DNA of 64,000 nt from Locusta migratoria (GCA_026315105.1 CM048750.1:259523151-259587150), one strand, 5' to 3'; numbered from the stretch's first letter, positions 44,985 through 56,363 are shown. Notes: a model not told the origin generated them from the sequence alone. Program-made: numbers and translations.

Positions 44985-45678
44985 ATGTCAAACAAACCGT
45001 GGTTTTCATCGATGACGCTTAGTAGACGTCATGCAACGTCTATCATTCGGATGAGACTGGGGCATGGATGTTACCCTGCCCACCTACACCGTTTGAAAAT
45101 CATCGCTTCTCGGCATTGCGACAAAGATGTAACGGCAGTGGCGGATCTCAACCACATCATACTGGCATGCACCAAGTACACGGCCGCACAAAGTGTATTC
45201 TACCGAACGCTGGTCTCGAGGGGTTACCCCCTCCCCACAAGTGTCACTGTCCTCCTTCATGGATTCGACAAGCTTAAGTACACTTTACTGAAGGACTACC
45301 TCAAAGTCACTGGCATACAGCTCTAATTTTAGAGCTAGTGTGTTTACCTTGAACATGCACAGCGGGAAACTGCATAAGTGATTTTATATTATATTTTGAC
45401 TTTTATTTGTCTTTGCACCTCTCATTTGGTCCTATGCTTTCTGCACTTTTATTGTATTACAAATATCTGTCGTACTGTTAAATATGTATTGTTTAATGTC
45501 TTTACATGTTATTTCTCTACTTTTATTCTAAGGCTATATGATGTAACATACTTATTAATATTGTGCTGTACATTGTAAGACTCTCAATTCTATTGTAATG
45601 TTGTCAATGTAATAACCGCTGGCTGTATGGTCACTGTCACCAAAAGCCATAATAAAGAATTATAAAAAAAAAAAAAAA
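44985..45678 (+). pseudogene. LINE 3' end with poly-A (I/Jockey-like)
   Basis: The ORF 44985-45323 gives PWFSSMTLSRRHATSIIRMR, LGHGCYPAHLHRLKI, DLNHIILACTKYTAAQS and LLHGFDKLKYTLLKDYLKVT. This is the region after RNase H in I/Jockey-like LINEs, with the 'R.RLGH....HL.R....CDCG...DLNHIL..C' layout. The zinc-knuckle cysteines are partly lost. A 3' UTR follows with AATAAAG at 45650 and a 15-A tail at 45663. The frame is intact, but the copy is 5' truncated. Confidence 0.78.
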
Positions 45679-46104
45679 GATATTTGATATTAATTCGATA
45701 CCAATCACTGCACTTGATAATATGCCTATCTGAACAACAATTACCATACTTATTCAACGCAATAAAAATTGTCCTACAAATCTGGTAAAGATTTCAAGTG
45801 TCACTCACAGCAAGTATTTCTTATCTCTTTACGTGATCTACTTCTCTTCTGAGCAGAAAATCACTTTAATTGTTACTTACATTGACTGACTTAATAATTT
45901 GAACTTACATTAAGACTGAGAAAATCTCTAACTATGAACTTTACTGGATTTATGAATAAACTACTTCCTGCTCTCATTAATAGACCAATTGATCATGACA
46001 AAATGCCTACACTGAACTGTTCTAATTAACACATAAATTTACAAACACAATAATTATGCAACACTATAACAAGAAACAATGATCAGAACGGATTGCAAAT
46101 CAAA

Positions 46105-46290
46105 ATGTTCAAATGTTTGTACAGCTTATGAGACTTAACTACGGGGTCATCAGTCCCTAAACTTAAAAACTACTTATGAACTAGCTAATACGAAGGACTG
46201 CATGCCCGAGGGGGGCTTCGAACCCCTGACTGTAGTGGCCGTGCAGACCGTGACTGGCGCTCCGCAGTCCCCTAGGCCACCGCGGCCAGC
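46105..46290 (-). mobile_element. SINE
   Basis: 15-bp duplication ggattgcaa(a/t)tcaaa at 46090-46104 and 46291-46305, with one mismatch. A short deletion lies in the body near 46195. Confidence 0.95.
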
Positions 46291-46476
46291 GGATTGCAAT
46301 TCAAATTGGTGAAAGGAACGAGGAACTGGTAAAATGACTCACAAGGAAAGTACTTGGGCTCGAACAGACACATATACACCAAAATCGTATGAGAGATAAT
46401 GTAAAGATCCCTTATTGCACTAGTGATACTCTCGCATCTGCAAAACTCTGCAGTCGTCCGTTAGAGGCCTCTGCGT

Positions 46477-46965
46477 GTGCCATGCCGCATTGCACTTGAA
46501 CCTGTCGGTTCGCCAGTAAGGACGGTGCAGTGTGCCTCCAAAGTTGCGTTTTGTGATGTTATTTGTGTGGTGAAGCGTCAGATGGGGCGGCGATTGCTAA
46601 TCAATCCTGCTAATGTATTGCGATTAGTTGAGATGAAGTTACGAAGAACCCTTCTTCGTGAAGATGGTATTAGTGTAGAAGATGAATCATTCCCATGCTT
46701 TCTCGTATCTGTTATGGTACAGAAATATGAGCATAAGTTAGACACTGTCGTTACAAACTGATAATAATGATAATAGGGATGATAATGACGAACAACTCAT
46801 TGCAAGCGGTAGTGCTACGGTAAGTGCGGGAAGAGGCGATGGAAGCAGTGGCAATGAATACGAACAGTCTTTCGGGAAGAAGGTTAAAGTTGCAACTATC
46901 ATCACGGCTTTTGATGACAATTCGCTAGAGAACATGTACGATGATTATTACATAAGTTTTAGTTA
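46477..46965 (+). pseudogene. unrecognised frameshifted ORF
   Basis: A 94-codon frame (46477-46761) contains VVKRQMGRRLLINPANVLRL and VEMKLRRTLLREDGISVEDE. Shifting by one base at about 46745, a second frame runs to TAA 46965 with DNNDNRDDNDEQLIASGSAT and AFDDNSLENMYDDYYISFS. Together they look like one acidic-tailed protein broken by an indel. 'cggtaagtg' at 46817 could also be a splice donor. I do not recognise the family. It could be a transposon accessory protein, a host retrocopy or chance coding. Confidence 0.35.
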
Positions 46966-47375
46966 AGATATCTGCATTACGTATGGCGTCTACAATTACA
47001 TCTGCAGTGCTATCTAGAGCATGGTTGCAGAGCTTTGCTGTAAAACTACACCCACCAGCACATTGAGGTTACGTATAGATCCTGTAAGCAAACGTTCATA
47101 CAGATATGTTTGTTCTAGCACATATACTTTCTTTGTCAGTGTTAAATGATAAATGCAGTATTCATTAGCAAAAGAAGACAAACACCAACTAAAATAGTTC
47201 AAAAACAGGCTACCATACATAACAATAGAAAAATACAAGTTTTACCTTATTTGAGATAGATTAATTTCCATACAAAAATTACAATCTGCAGACTTGGTTT
47301 AAACTTTCCGAATTTTTATTCTTAGAGTCCAACACACAGACAGACTAACTCGACAGTTCCACGACTACTACTCAT

Positions 47376-47456
47376 CGACTCGACTCTACCATTATCACAC
47401 AACGACTGCTCTCCACGACTGTCACACATCGACTCCCCTCCATGAAGGTCACACAA
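47376..47456. repeat. 27-bp tandem repeat, 3 units
   Basis: Units begin at 47376, 47403 and 47430 with 'cgact' and end 'tcacaca(a/t)'. A partial fourth precedes at 47351. The minus strand encodes a repeated SRCVT(V/F)(V/M)E pattern, which is a by-product. Confidence 0.75.
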
Positions 47457-47689
47457 CGAGTGCAAGACACATTACAAAGATAAGACAAAGTCTTTGGTTT
47501 ACAGCAAAGATAAGAAAATAAGTACAATATGTTATATCGGTTAATGAAATGGTACAATATTACATAACTTTGTTTTCTACAGAATTATAGCTTAGCTTTT
47601 TATAAGAAAACATGCTGAAGGCTGTATGACAGGCAAAAAATTAAGTGAAAATTATATTGCGTACGCCTTTCGCCACCTGGGTTATGGAT

Positions 47690-47945
47690 TTTCGGTGAAG
47701 GGGTCACCATCGACAGAGGACTCACATGGAGGCCAGACATCGAGGATATCAGAGGGAAAGTATTGGGTAGAATGCGACTGCTTTACCCAATACTCAACCC
47801 CTCCACTACACTGCCAGAACAGATCAGCCTGACCCCCTATAAGGTTGCGATTCGACCGAAAATGGAATACACAGCCGTCGTCTGGGGCAACACCGCTCCA
47901 ACCAACTTGCAACGCCTCGAGACCCTGCAAAACAGGATTCTACAG
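47690..47945 (+). pseudogene. LINE fragment (RT C-terminal region)
   Basis: One frame near 47690 gives FGEGVTIDRGLTWRPDIEDI-type text (FSV...KGVTIDRG in shifted frame), then GRMRLLYPILNPSTTLPEQI and PKMEYTAVVWGNTAPTNLQR. 'YLG...D..LTW..HI......R...LYP......L......Y....RP...Y...VWG' is the standard region after the RT domain of I/Jockey-type LINEs. It has a frameshift near 47760. Confidence 0.72.
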
Positions 47946-48017
47946 ATGGAGCTGCATCACAGAATAAGGAATATACAGAAAGGAAACTCCCGCTGCAGTC
48001 TGTCGTCCAAAATTTGG

Positions 48018-48052
48018 TTAGTGCGCATGCGCGGAATCGGCCATCTTGAATA
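48018..48052 (+). promoter_or_regulatory. NRF-1-like and YY1-like sites
   Basis: TGCGCATGCGCG (48022-48033) matches the palindromic NRF-1 site, and GCCATCTTG (48040-48048) matches the YY1/Pho site (CAAGATGGC). The pair, 7 bp apart, is a layout of broad-expression promoters. It lies about 170-200 bp upstream of the THAP motif. Confidence 0.5.
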
Positions 48053-48086
48053 GCAGTAAACGTGTGATCAATCCCTACTCTGTGGC

Positions 48087-48334
48087 GTGGTAATGCGCCG
48101 TCTTTGTTTGTTAATCGTGTATTTTAACAGCCTGAATCGCATAAAAGTAAACAAGTATTTAGTGCAGTGCAGTGAAAAGAAAGAACTGTGCGTCATTAGT
48201 TGGAGCTGTTCCGTTTTTACTGTGAGCAGCAATAAAAGAAAAGGCGGCCGATGTTGTTCAGCACCTAATTGCCGTAATAATTCCGATACAAATAAAGATA
48301 TAAGTTTCTTCACCTTCCCGAAAGATACTGAGCA
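48087..48334 (+). CDS. THAP-domain first exon (partial)
   Basis: The frame contains KRKGGRCCSAPNCRNNSDTN and DISFFTFPKD: the first Cys pair and the F.FP.D motif of the THAP zinc finger (C2CH DNA-binding fold). The open frame ends at TAA 48336, but GTAAGA at 48335 is a good splice donor, so the domain would continue in a further exon. The natural start of such proteins lies just before this motif; here the codon is GTG (48222). In-frame ATGs are at 48087 and 48093 and would add a 45-residue leader. It may be a host gene exon, a P-element/THAP9-like transposase exon, or a decayed copy. The second half (Cys..His) was not found downstream. Confidence 0.55.
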
Positions 48335-48339
48335 GTAAG

Positions 48340-49295
48340 AGAACGTCGCTATATGTGTACTGAAAGTTAAATGTTATCAGTTTCGAATGAGAGCAATGTG
48401 TGCATAATTATTAAAAGTAGTCTTGCTTCTTCTCTTGACGATAACTCTCGCTGTTGCGGTTGCTGCAGTTCAACAGCATCGAAATGTTGAAGTAGATTTA
48501 TATTTTATAAGTTTAACGTTGCAGGGAATAATATAAAATGAATGACAACGAATAGTGCGTAAGTAGGCAGGTAAAATTTTACTTACGGCATTGGAGGCGT
48601 AGTGTGCTAATGTTGGCAACGAATGCTCTTCGGATACTCAAACAAATAGATTAAGGGGAATAATTATTTTATGCTGTTCCTGCTCTGTGGTTGACAGATT
48701 CCTCTATATCCCCTTCTCCGATCAGTAAATTAATGATACTCCTAAAGCAAAAACAACTTTTATATATGCCAAGACGTCATTAGTTCTGTGTAATCACGTT
48801 GTATTGCTAAGTCTGACTCAATATTTGGTGCGAATTTATTCGTGTCAAATAAAACCTGGCAATTGTAAAGTCACTTTCTTGTTTATAACTAATTTCCCAA
48901 ACATAATTCCGCGTTATTTGGGATTTTTCTAGATATAAGCACCAAATAAAACGATTATCGATTCCACCGTACATTTTCGTAGTTGTTTAAAATTTAGGCC
49001 TATTTTTTTCGTTGGATTACAATTAGGTGCAAGAAGAGGGCGCAAAATAGATGAGAGCATAATGAAAAGCCGTTTCCTTTCGTAAAAGTCGGAGAGATTA
49101 GCTGCAGTTCGTAAAAAGTCCAGCCAAAGTACTAAGTTGCTATAGTTCCGCGTTTACTGCTTTTCAATATGGCATCGAGCGCAGGGCTTGGTAACATACA
49201 GATCAAAGGCGCCGCCCCCAGCTTTCCCTTCTGTATGCTCCCTATTCTGTGGCTGCATCTTCCGCGGAACTTTCCCACTGGATCAGCTCACCAAC
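48340..49295. other. intron-like or intergenic, no recognised gene
   Basis: AT-rich, no repeat from the main families. If the THAP exon is real this would be its first intron. Confidence 0.4.
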
Positions 49296-49299
49296 AGGC

Positions 49300-50592
49300 G
49301 GACATACAAGATCTTCGCGCAGAAGAACTATAGGCCCATATCTCTAACGTCGGTCAGTTGTAGAATGAGTGTAATGACATTTCTGGAGACTAGAAATCTG
49401 CTCTGTAGGAATCAGCATGGGTTTCGTAAAAGGCGATCGTGTGTAACCCAGCTCGCGCTATTCATACACGAGACTCAGAGGGCCTTAGACACGGGTTATC
49501 AGGTAGATGCTGTGTTTCTTGACTTCCGCAAGGTGTTTGATACAGTTCCCCACAGACGTTTAATGAACAAAGTAAGAGCATATGGTCTGTCAGACCAATT
49601 GTGTGATTGGATTGAGGAATTCCTAGATAACAGAATGCAGCATGTCATTCTCAATGGAGAGAAATCTTCCGAAGTAAGAGTGATGTCAGGTGTGCCACAG
49701 GGGAGTGTCGTGGGTCTGTTGCTGTTCACGATATATATAAATGACCTTGCTGATAACATTTGAAGTTCACTGAGGCTCTTAGCGGATGATGCTTTAGTAT
49801 ATAGAGAGGTTGTAACAATGGAAAATTGTATTGAGATGCAGGAGGATCTGCATAGAATTGACACATGGTGTATGGAATGGCAATTGAATATCAATTTAGA
49901 CAAGTGTAATGTGCTGCGAATACATAGAAAGAAAGATCCTGTGCCATTTAGCCACACTATAGCAGGTCAGCAACTGGAAGCAGTTAATTCCATAAATTAT
50001 GTTGGAGTAGGCATTAGGAGTGATTTAAAATGGAACGACCATATAAAATCAATCGTCGGTAAAGCAGATGCCAGACTTAGATTCATTGGAAGAATCCTAA
50101 GGAAATGTAGTCCGAAAATAAAAGGAAGTAGGTTACAGTACCTTGTTCGCCCACAGCTTGAATACTGCTTACCGGTGTGAGATCTGTACCAGGTGGGGTT
50201 GACAGAGGAAATAGAGACGATCCAACGGAGAGCAGCGCGCTTCGTTACAGGATCATTTGGTAACCGTGAAAGCGTTACGGAGATGATCGATAAACTCCAG
50301 TGGAAGACCCTGCAGGAGAGACGCTCTGTCGCTCGTACGGGCTTTTGTCGAAGTTTCAAGAACATACCTATACCGAGACGTCTAGCAGTATATTGCTTCC
50401 TCCTACGTATATCTCGTGAAGAGATCACGAGGGTAAAATCAAAGAGATTAGAGTCACACAGAGGCATACCGACAATCTTTCTTTCCACGAACAATACGTG
50501 ACTCGAATACGAGGGAGAACCGATAGTGGTCACAAGGTACCCTCCGCCACACGCCACCGGGTGGCTTGCGGAGTATGGATGTAGATGTAGAA
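49300..50592 (+). pseudogene. LINE relic, same family as 27104
   Basis: It aligns by eye along the whole RT: KNYRPISLTSVSCRM, NQHGFRKRRSCVTQLALF, DAVFLDFRKVFDTVPHRRLM, SGVPQGSVVGLLLFTIYIND and LRLLADDALVY, where the FADD block reads LADD. It then gives QRRAARFVTGSFG. A stop sits before the catalytic block (TGA 49761), another before VGLTEEIET, and a deletion shortens the region after NYRPISL. It ends with the same 'ccgggtggcttgcggagtatgg' and GTAGAT tail. It is clearly older than the copy at 27104. Confidence 0.88.
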
Positions 50593-50810
50593 GCGGCGAC
50601 CAGAATTTTGACACAGGGACGACCAACCTGTTTTGACATGTCCTAACATTGACTTACTTTCTCTTCGATGGTGGCTACTATGGGTAGACGGAAGAAGTAG
50701 CCATGGGGAGTCCACTGTCACCAGTTGTCGCCAACCTGTTCATGATGGAACACTTCGAGGAGCGAGCTATGGAGTCAGCACAAAGGAAACCTACCTGCTT
50801 CTTCCTCTAT

Positions 50811-51005
50811 GGCCGGCCGCGGTGGCCGAGCCGTCTGCGGCGCGCCAGTCGCGTTCTGCACGGCCACTACCATCGGGGGTTCTAATCCCCCCTCTGGCAT
50901 GGATATTTGTGCCGTCCTTAGTATTAGCTAGTTCATAAGTAGTTCGTACGTTAAGGGACTGATGACCCCGTAGTTAAGTCCCATAAGCTCTACAAACATT
51001 TGAAC
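50811..51005 (+). mobile_element. SINE inside Penelope 1
   Basis: Full-length. It sits between CFF and FRYVDD in the RT frame. The flanks (tcttcctctatg, tctttcgctatg) look like a decayed target duplication. Confidence 0.93.
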
Positions 51006-51445
51006 ATCTTTCGCTATGTTGACGACACATTGGTCATATGGCCACATGGTAGAGATAAACTAAATGATTTCCTCACACATCTCAACTCCATAAACGGGAA
51101 CATAAAATTTACTATGGAAGTCGAAGTGGATGGTGTGCTACCATTCCTGGATGTCTTGGTTCAAAGAAGGCATGTAGGCCACAGCCTGTACCGCAAGAGG
51201 AAGCTCACTGACCGCTACTTACATGCGAACGGCTGACACCACCCAGCGCAGAGGAACGACGCGCCTAAAACTTTAGTTCACGGGGTTCGCACCCTCTCAG
51301 ATGAGAGCCTTAACGAAGACCTTGAACATCTGAGGAAGGTGTTCCGGAAAACGGCTACACAGAGAAGCAAATTCGGGGAGCTATGCGCCCCACACCGACT
51401 GTACATCCGGAGGAAACAGAAGAGGAAACAGATCAGGATGGGGTT

Positions 51446-52890
51446 GGAACACTTGCGGGGAGTGACACTTGTGAGGAGTGACACTTGCGGGGAACCCGGG
51501 GCCCTTGGGGTGGTTTATGGCTTTTCCTGAGTACAGACACACCAAGAAGTCTAGCAGTGCTGTTGTCAAGTTTCAACACTGTCTACACAGAACCGTTGAA
51601 TTGTGAATGTACCTACAAAATCTGCCATATGAAAATTTTAGTGTGAGTCCCAAATTTGTTTTTTCTATAAAAACATTAAAAACATATTAAAAATTCAGAA
51701 CTCGAAAACCAGTGAAGTTATGGACTTGAAGCGTTTTGTGTTGCTAAATCTTTACATAGTAGACACGATTCTAAAATTTGGTTTCTATCGCCAAAGTAGA
51801 CGAAAAGTTAAATTTTTTGGTGTAATCTTCGCCGTGTAGACTTATGTTGTAGAAGTCTACGCCGAACCCAATTATAATCATACCTCTGAGGAGAGAACGT
51901 TGTTTGCACTTCTCCTGCGTTTCTAGTCGGCCGTGCTGTGGTACGTAACGACATCATACCGTTCCATTTCACCGAGAGCTCTATGTATTGGTGTGATGTC
52001 GGTTCTTTCGAAATAAGACATCACACCAATATATGTATCATTTAGACGCAAAGACTCTGGGTTCTGTTTTCATCGCTAACGCGAATAACAACGTTAGACC
52101 TAGTGTGTAAACAGTTAAAGGTTAGGAGTGCCACTGGAAAAATGCATAAGTAACACCTGTTGTTTGAGACTTGAAGATGACCTGAAATTAGCCGAAATCG
52201 ATATCTCATAATAAACATAACGCGTAGCTGTCTATATTTCATAATGCAGTTTCTAACATATTTAAAAGCTGCTCAAAACCACCTACAAAAATCTTTATAA
52301 TGAGATTGTATATAATTCCACGATCAAATTGTGTTTTAGTTATTTGTAGAAATACACCTAAAGATCTGCCCTTGCTTTCAGTGCCTTGATCAGCTGTTTA
52401 TTTTTAGAGGTATTCCTAGGGACAGGAAAAATTCGTATTTGCGATAAAGTCGAATATAGATGCGAATTCTGACTCAAAATGCAGTAAATCCGAAATTGTC
52501 ATAAATGGTATTTTGGTGTGAAACACTATTTAATCAGAAATATTGCGAGATAACTTTATTTTCTACCCTTAAATATGTACAAAGTAAACAGTAGGTACCG
52601 GAAAAATTCACATTTTTCAATGAATGCGAAATATAGGCCCATGCTAATTTTGGGTCGGAATGCGAGAGACCTGAATCTTGTAATATACGCTATTTTTAGC
52701 GAACGTCCCGTTACTACTGCTCCACCTCGCTCTGTGGGCCTTTCCCTGCATACGGCACAGGTAGATGCTGGAGGGCGTGGAGTAGGGGTGGTGTATCCCT
52801 ACTTCTGGAACACCCTGTTCACTACCTGCAGCGTCCGAGTCTCACCGCAAGTGTCTACACATTCCCTTTCCCCGCAAGTGTCACAAACTC
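51446..52890. mobile_element. insertion with inverted ACACTTGCGG repeats, inside Penelope 1
   Basis: The 17-bp gtgacacttgcggggaa (51478-51494) is perfectly inverted at 52868-52884. Additional copies of acacttg(c/t)(g)gg lie at 51449 and 51465, 16 bp apart, and inverted at 52848. No ORF. It separates the RT and GIY-YIG parts of Penelope 1. Exact ends and target duplication unresolved. Confidence 0.6.
51987..52030. repeat. 14-bp perfect inverted repeat (hairpin)
   Basis: attggtgtgatgtc (51987-52000) pairs perfectly with gacatcacaccaat (52017-52030) around a 16-base loop. Confidence 0.85.
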
Positions 52891-53245
52891 GATCAGGAGA
52901 AGGGCACAACATTTATACCTTTCTGCGGCGCATTGTCTGGTAAGATAGGTCGAATTCTTCGTAAACAGCAAGTGAAGACGGTTTTCCGTCCAGCAGTTAA
53001 GACACAGATACTGCTTGGAGGTGTCAAGGACCATCTTGGGGTTCGGAAATGAGGGGTCTATCAGATTCCTCGCGAGTGTGGAAAGAATTACATAGGTCAG
53101 ACGGTGCGCACTTTTCAAAATCGTTGCTGAGAACATCGGACACCAGTCTACAACAGCGCAATAAGTCAGCAATCGCTGAACATTGCACTTCTGAATTACA
53201 AGGAATAATTTACGACTAGACAAAGATTCTGTCACAGACGTCTAA

Positions 53246-53444
53246 AAAAGTTCAAATGTTTGTTAAGCTTATGGTACTTAACTGCGGGGTCATCAGTCTA
53301 GTAAACTTACAAACTACTTATGAACTACCTTATACTAAAGACAGCACAAACATTCATGCCAGAGGGGGGATTCTGACCCCCGACGGGGAACGGCCTCGTG
53401 CATCGTAGCATAGCGCCTCAATGCGCTCGGCCTCTCCACCGCGG
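53246..53444 (-). mobile_element. SINE
   Basis: Duplication cagacgtctaa at 53235-53245 and 53445-53455. The head is of the 'gcgcattgaggcgc' type. It interrupts Penelope 1. Confidence 0.95.
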
Positions 53445-53724
53445 CAGACGTCTAACTACTAGGACTGTGTCATTAAATAAGCTATCTAGATTCGAGTAAA
53501 GCCTGGAATCAGCAGTCAGTTCATTAGCGCAGCTGATGATGGAAACTTGGTCTGTAACCGAAATATTGCTCTCGTTGGACATTGGCATCCGGCTGTACAC
53601 CAGCGAAATGTTTTGTCAACCACTGGATGTAATTCAGCGCCTGTGTTTCATGTATACTAGTGCTGCTAGAGCATCAGAGATTCCCAAACAAATGAACAGG
53701 ATGTCAGTAACCGACATCGTGGCC

Positions 53725-53830
53725 TGCCCTTTTTCCTGACCTCAATACGTTAGAGTTCCAATTATGGGGTCATTTGAAGGCCATTGTGTATGCCACACCT
53801 AGTCATAACATTTGAGATGTGACATGTCAT
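53725..53830 (+). pseudogene. DD41D-type transposase scrap
   Basis: The frame reads DLNTLEFQLWGHLKAIVYAT then a stop, matching DLNPLDFHLWGHFKALVYAT of the element at 24838. The third catalytic Asp is replaced by Glu. Neither end is visible. Confidence 0.75.
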
Positions 53831-54114
53831 TTCAGGGGAATTAAGTCACATCTTCTTTCCTCAGACACGATGAAAGATGGTCGTGAGTAGAAATAGTTGT
53901 TTGTTGTTTTTATTAGCGTTAAGCAGAGAACAGCTCACATCATCATGTGTTTTTAATGTGTAGTATTCGCGGGTTTCATAGGCGCGGCATATTTGGGGGG
54001 CAGAGGGCTGGATCCACTGGCGTAAGTCGGCCGTCCTTTCTCGGAACCTTCATTTCGGAGATATTTCGGAGATATGCCGCGTCCATGGAATACTGGTCAC
54101 CAGAAAACTCCGGT

Positions 54115-54120
<6 letters not shown>

Positions 54121-54179
<59 letters not shown>
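54121..54179. repeat. A59 homopolymer
   Basis: Fifty-nine consecutive A residues, 17 bp upstream of the piggyBac-like left end. Length is likely uncertain in the assembly. Confidence 0.97.
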
Positions 54180-54180
<1 letters not shown>

Positions 54181-54196
54181 CAGCAGCTCAGATTGA

Positions 54197-55193
54197 CCCT
54201 TTAGTGACCAGTGGAAACTATACTTCCCACTTATTTGTTTTCGCTGTAAGTTCAGTGGTACTCCGTGTTCCCACTTCTAACTTGTACCATCTCTGTTAGA
54301 GTGTGCTAACTATATGTAGATTGTCAACAGGCGCGCGAAAGTGGTTGTTTTTCTACATTGCTAGTTAATACAGAAGCGCAGTTTATGCGGGAAAACAAGC
54401 CACTGTTTCGACCATAACAGCGTTTTTTGTATAGCGTTCTTTCTGCGTGTGAAATGACTTGTGTTGCATTTGTCAGCTTTTATATTTACAAGGGAGATAG
54501 TATTCGTGTATATCAGCTGCGCGAACGGCATGCTGTAGGTCGTCGTTGATGAAAGTGGTGGCACAGACTATTTTTCTTTCTTGTAGATTTGGCAGTTGTC
54601 AGTGCCAACATTATGTGGAAGTTACAGAAGCAGACCAGCTAACATTTGGCAAGGTAGCTCATCTCCGGCTTCTCAAGTCGTAAGCGAAGAGGAAGGCCCG
54701 CTTATTTTCAGACACCGGAAAGAGGCGTGTTTGGAGTTCCGGGTGAAGTTCGTCTGGCGAAAGTTGGAACTCATTTGCCAACAAAATGTACTACAAACAG
54801 AAGGTGCCACCAATGTAGCACCAAAAACAAAGAAAAGAGGACAAAAATAATGTGCAGAAACCGTCGTGTACCTTTGTGTGTAGCAACATGCTTTTCTAAG
54901 ATCCATAGTACGTCACCTTTGTGAACTCAATGGACAATATGAACTAATAAAGAAGTAAATGAAATGTTTAATATACTTTTTCTAATAAAAAATAAAAGAT
55001 AAACATTTTTTAATAATCAAATCCAGTTACTCAAAAATTCGGTGGGAACAATAGTTCTCTCTAAATTTTTTATACCCTTAGGCTAAACTCTCACTTTCAA
55101 GATTTAAACTATGATTTTATGTGTGGCTACTTAGCCCAATAAAGTATTCATAAGAAGTCTACAACTTCTGGAAATAATTTGGTCACTAAAGGG
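54197..55193. mobile_element. piggyBac-type element, internally deleted
   Basis: Left end ccctttagtgacc (54197-54209) is repeated inverted at 55181-55193 and followed by TTAA (55194-55197). The left flank is TTGA, a one-base change from TTAA. The interior holds only the transposase C-terminus. Confidence 0.8.
54727..54924 (+). pseudogene. piggyBac transposase, C-terminal zinc domain
   Basis: The frame reads LPTKCTTNRRCHQCSTKNKE, then KIMCRNRRVPLCVATCFSK and IHS. Paired Cys-x2-Cys modules followed by a final C..CF and a short tail are the piggyBac cysteine-rich end. The cysteine order CxxC...C...PLC...CF matches other family members. The catalytic DDD region is absent, so this is a leftover of an internally deleted copy. 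It is not the same lineage as the copy at 10072; flanking ends differ. Confidence 0.8.
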
Positions 55194-55197
55194 TTAA

Positions 55198-56143
55198 GCT
55201 AGATTTTTGGAAAAGAAATATATGGAGGGCTAATGTATTGTGATATCGATATATTTACGTGCATAAGTACAATAGTTTATGAAAACATAAACTGTTAAAA
55301 GAAGAAGGAATTTCATTTGCTAGTAGAAGAAGAATTTTCTTAGAGTTCTCTATATCACAGCCTAAAACGGCCAAGTGAAGAAGACTGATAAAACACGCCA
55401 CTTCGGAGCAGTTCATCAAGAAAAAGGCAACCAATATTTAATTAAATCACTAAGTAAAATATGCGCAGTGTACGTGGAATTGCTGGTTCAGCGCATAGAG
55501 CAATTGCTCAAGCCGACTTGGAGTCTATACATAAACGCATCCATTTTTATAGATGTAGATGATGGCTAGAAGGTGGTCTCCGTCATCGTTGCCCTTTTCT
55601 GCGTATCTTCGGTGTTTCTTTTGGTCACCGTGGCAGTTTGACATTCTGAATATGTGTTTCTTTTAAAATCATCGCCTTCATGTATTTATTCCGCCGGTTT
55701 GATGTCCTTTGTATTTTAAATTCTGCATTGCCAAATGCACATTACTTTCTAGCTGAAGAGCGGCATACTAAGGTGCTGCCAGAGGGCATTGAAGTAACAA
55801 TAAAGTGAAAAAAAAATGCTACAAGGAGGTTGATGGCTTGTTGCTCTCCTGATGGCGTTATCAGAGTACTACAAAACAGTTTAAGTTGTATGATGATTTA
55901 TCGAGATGTCTAGAAGTCTTTCGCCGACAAGTTAATAAGGCTGGAAAAAGCACCAATGCCCATTTAAAGAGAACCGTTCAGCCTGAAACGTGCCGCACCT
56001 GGTTACGACAGGATGAAGACGTGGCTCATAAAGTTCTTGATCACTTTTTCGTAAGAAGTGATTCCGAAAGGGTTATAGCCTTCTCCTTCTGCTGATTTAT
56101 ACCTATCCAATTATTGTGAGGATACCTTTAGGCTGTTACAAAA
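55198..56143. other. no recognised gene; one unrecognised 70-codon ORF
   Basis: The ORF 55886-56095 reads YDDLSRCLEVFRRQVNKAGK and TCRTWLRQDEDVAHKVLDHF. It is charged, with no motif I know. The surrounding sequence gives no element ends. Confidence 0.4.
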
Positions 56144-56155
56144 CACACAGTTTCC

Positions 56156-56363
56156 TGTTCAAAGAAGTTTCGGGCGTGCAGCCGCATAAAGTTTTCTTCT
56201 TCTAATATTTCGGCTGAGAAACGTTCAGCCATCTTCAGAGACGAGTCGAAGACTGACGCTCCAGCACACGCTTCGTGCTTATAAACGCGCGGGCCGCGCT
56301 ACTGCGCATGCGGCCACAGATACAACAAGGCGCCAAAGACGTTACTCGGCGGCAAGGAAGTAC
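56156..56363 (-). repeat. left inverted terminal repeat of Penelope 2
   Basis: 208 bp, inverse of 57670-57877 with very few differences. Carries the hammerhead-like motif on the minus strand at 56208-56238. Confidence 0.93.

Larger units (their letters stand above)
50640..53640 (+). pseudogene. Penelope-like retroelement 1, RT and GIY-YIG relic
   Basis: Pieces in order: TEEVAMGSPLSPVVANLFMM (after a TAG); a SINE at 50811; FRYVDDTLVIWPHGRDKLND, the RT catalytic YVDD; FLDVLVQRRHVGHSLYRK; an insertion at about 51446-52890; GKIGRILRKQQVKTVFRP; and GVYQIPRECGKNYIGQT at 53050-53105, the GIY-YIG endonuclease start. After a SINE (53246) the 3' end carries CTGATGATGG and CCGAAATATTG at 53536-53570. 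The YVDD-plus-GIY-YIG order identifies a Penelope-like element, which uses its endonuclease to start target-primed copying. Stops and frameshifts are frequent. Confidence 0.86.

Noticed and set aside
47372..47557. Minus-strand ORF with a repeated SRCVT.VE motif
   Set aside because: It only reflects the 27-bp tandem repeat, which is a multiple of three.
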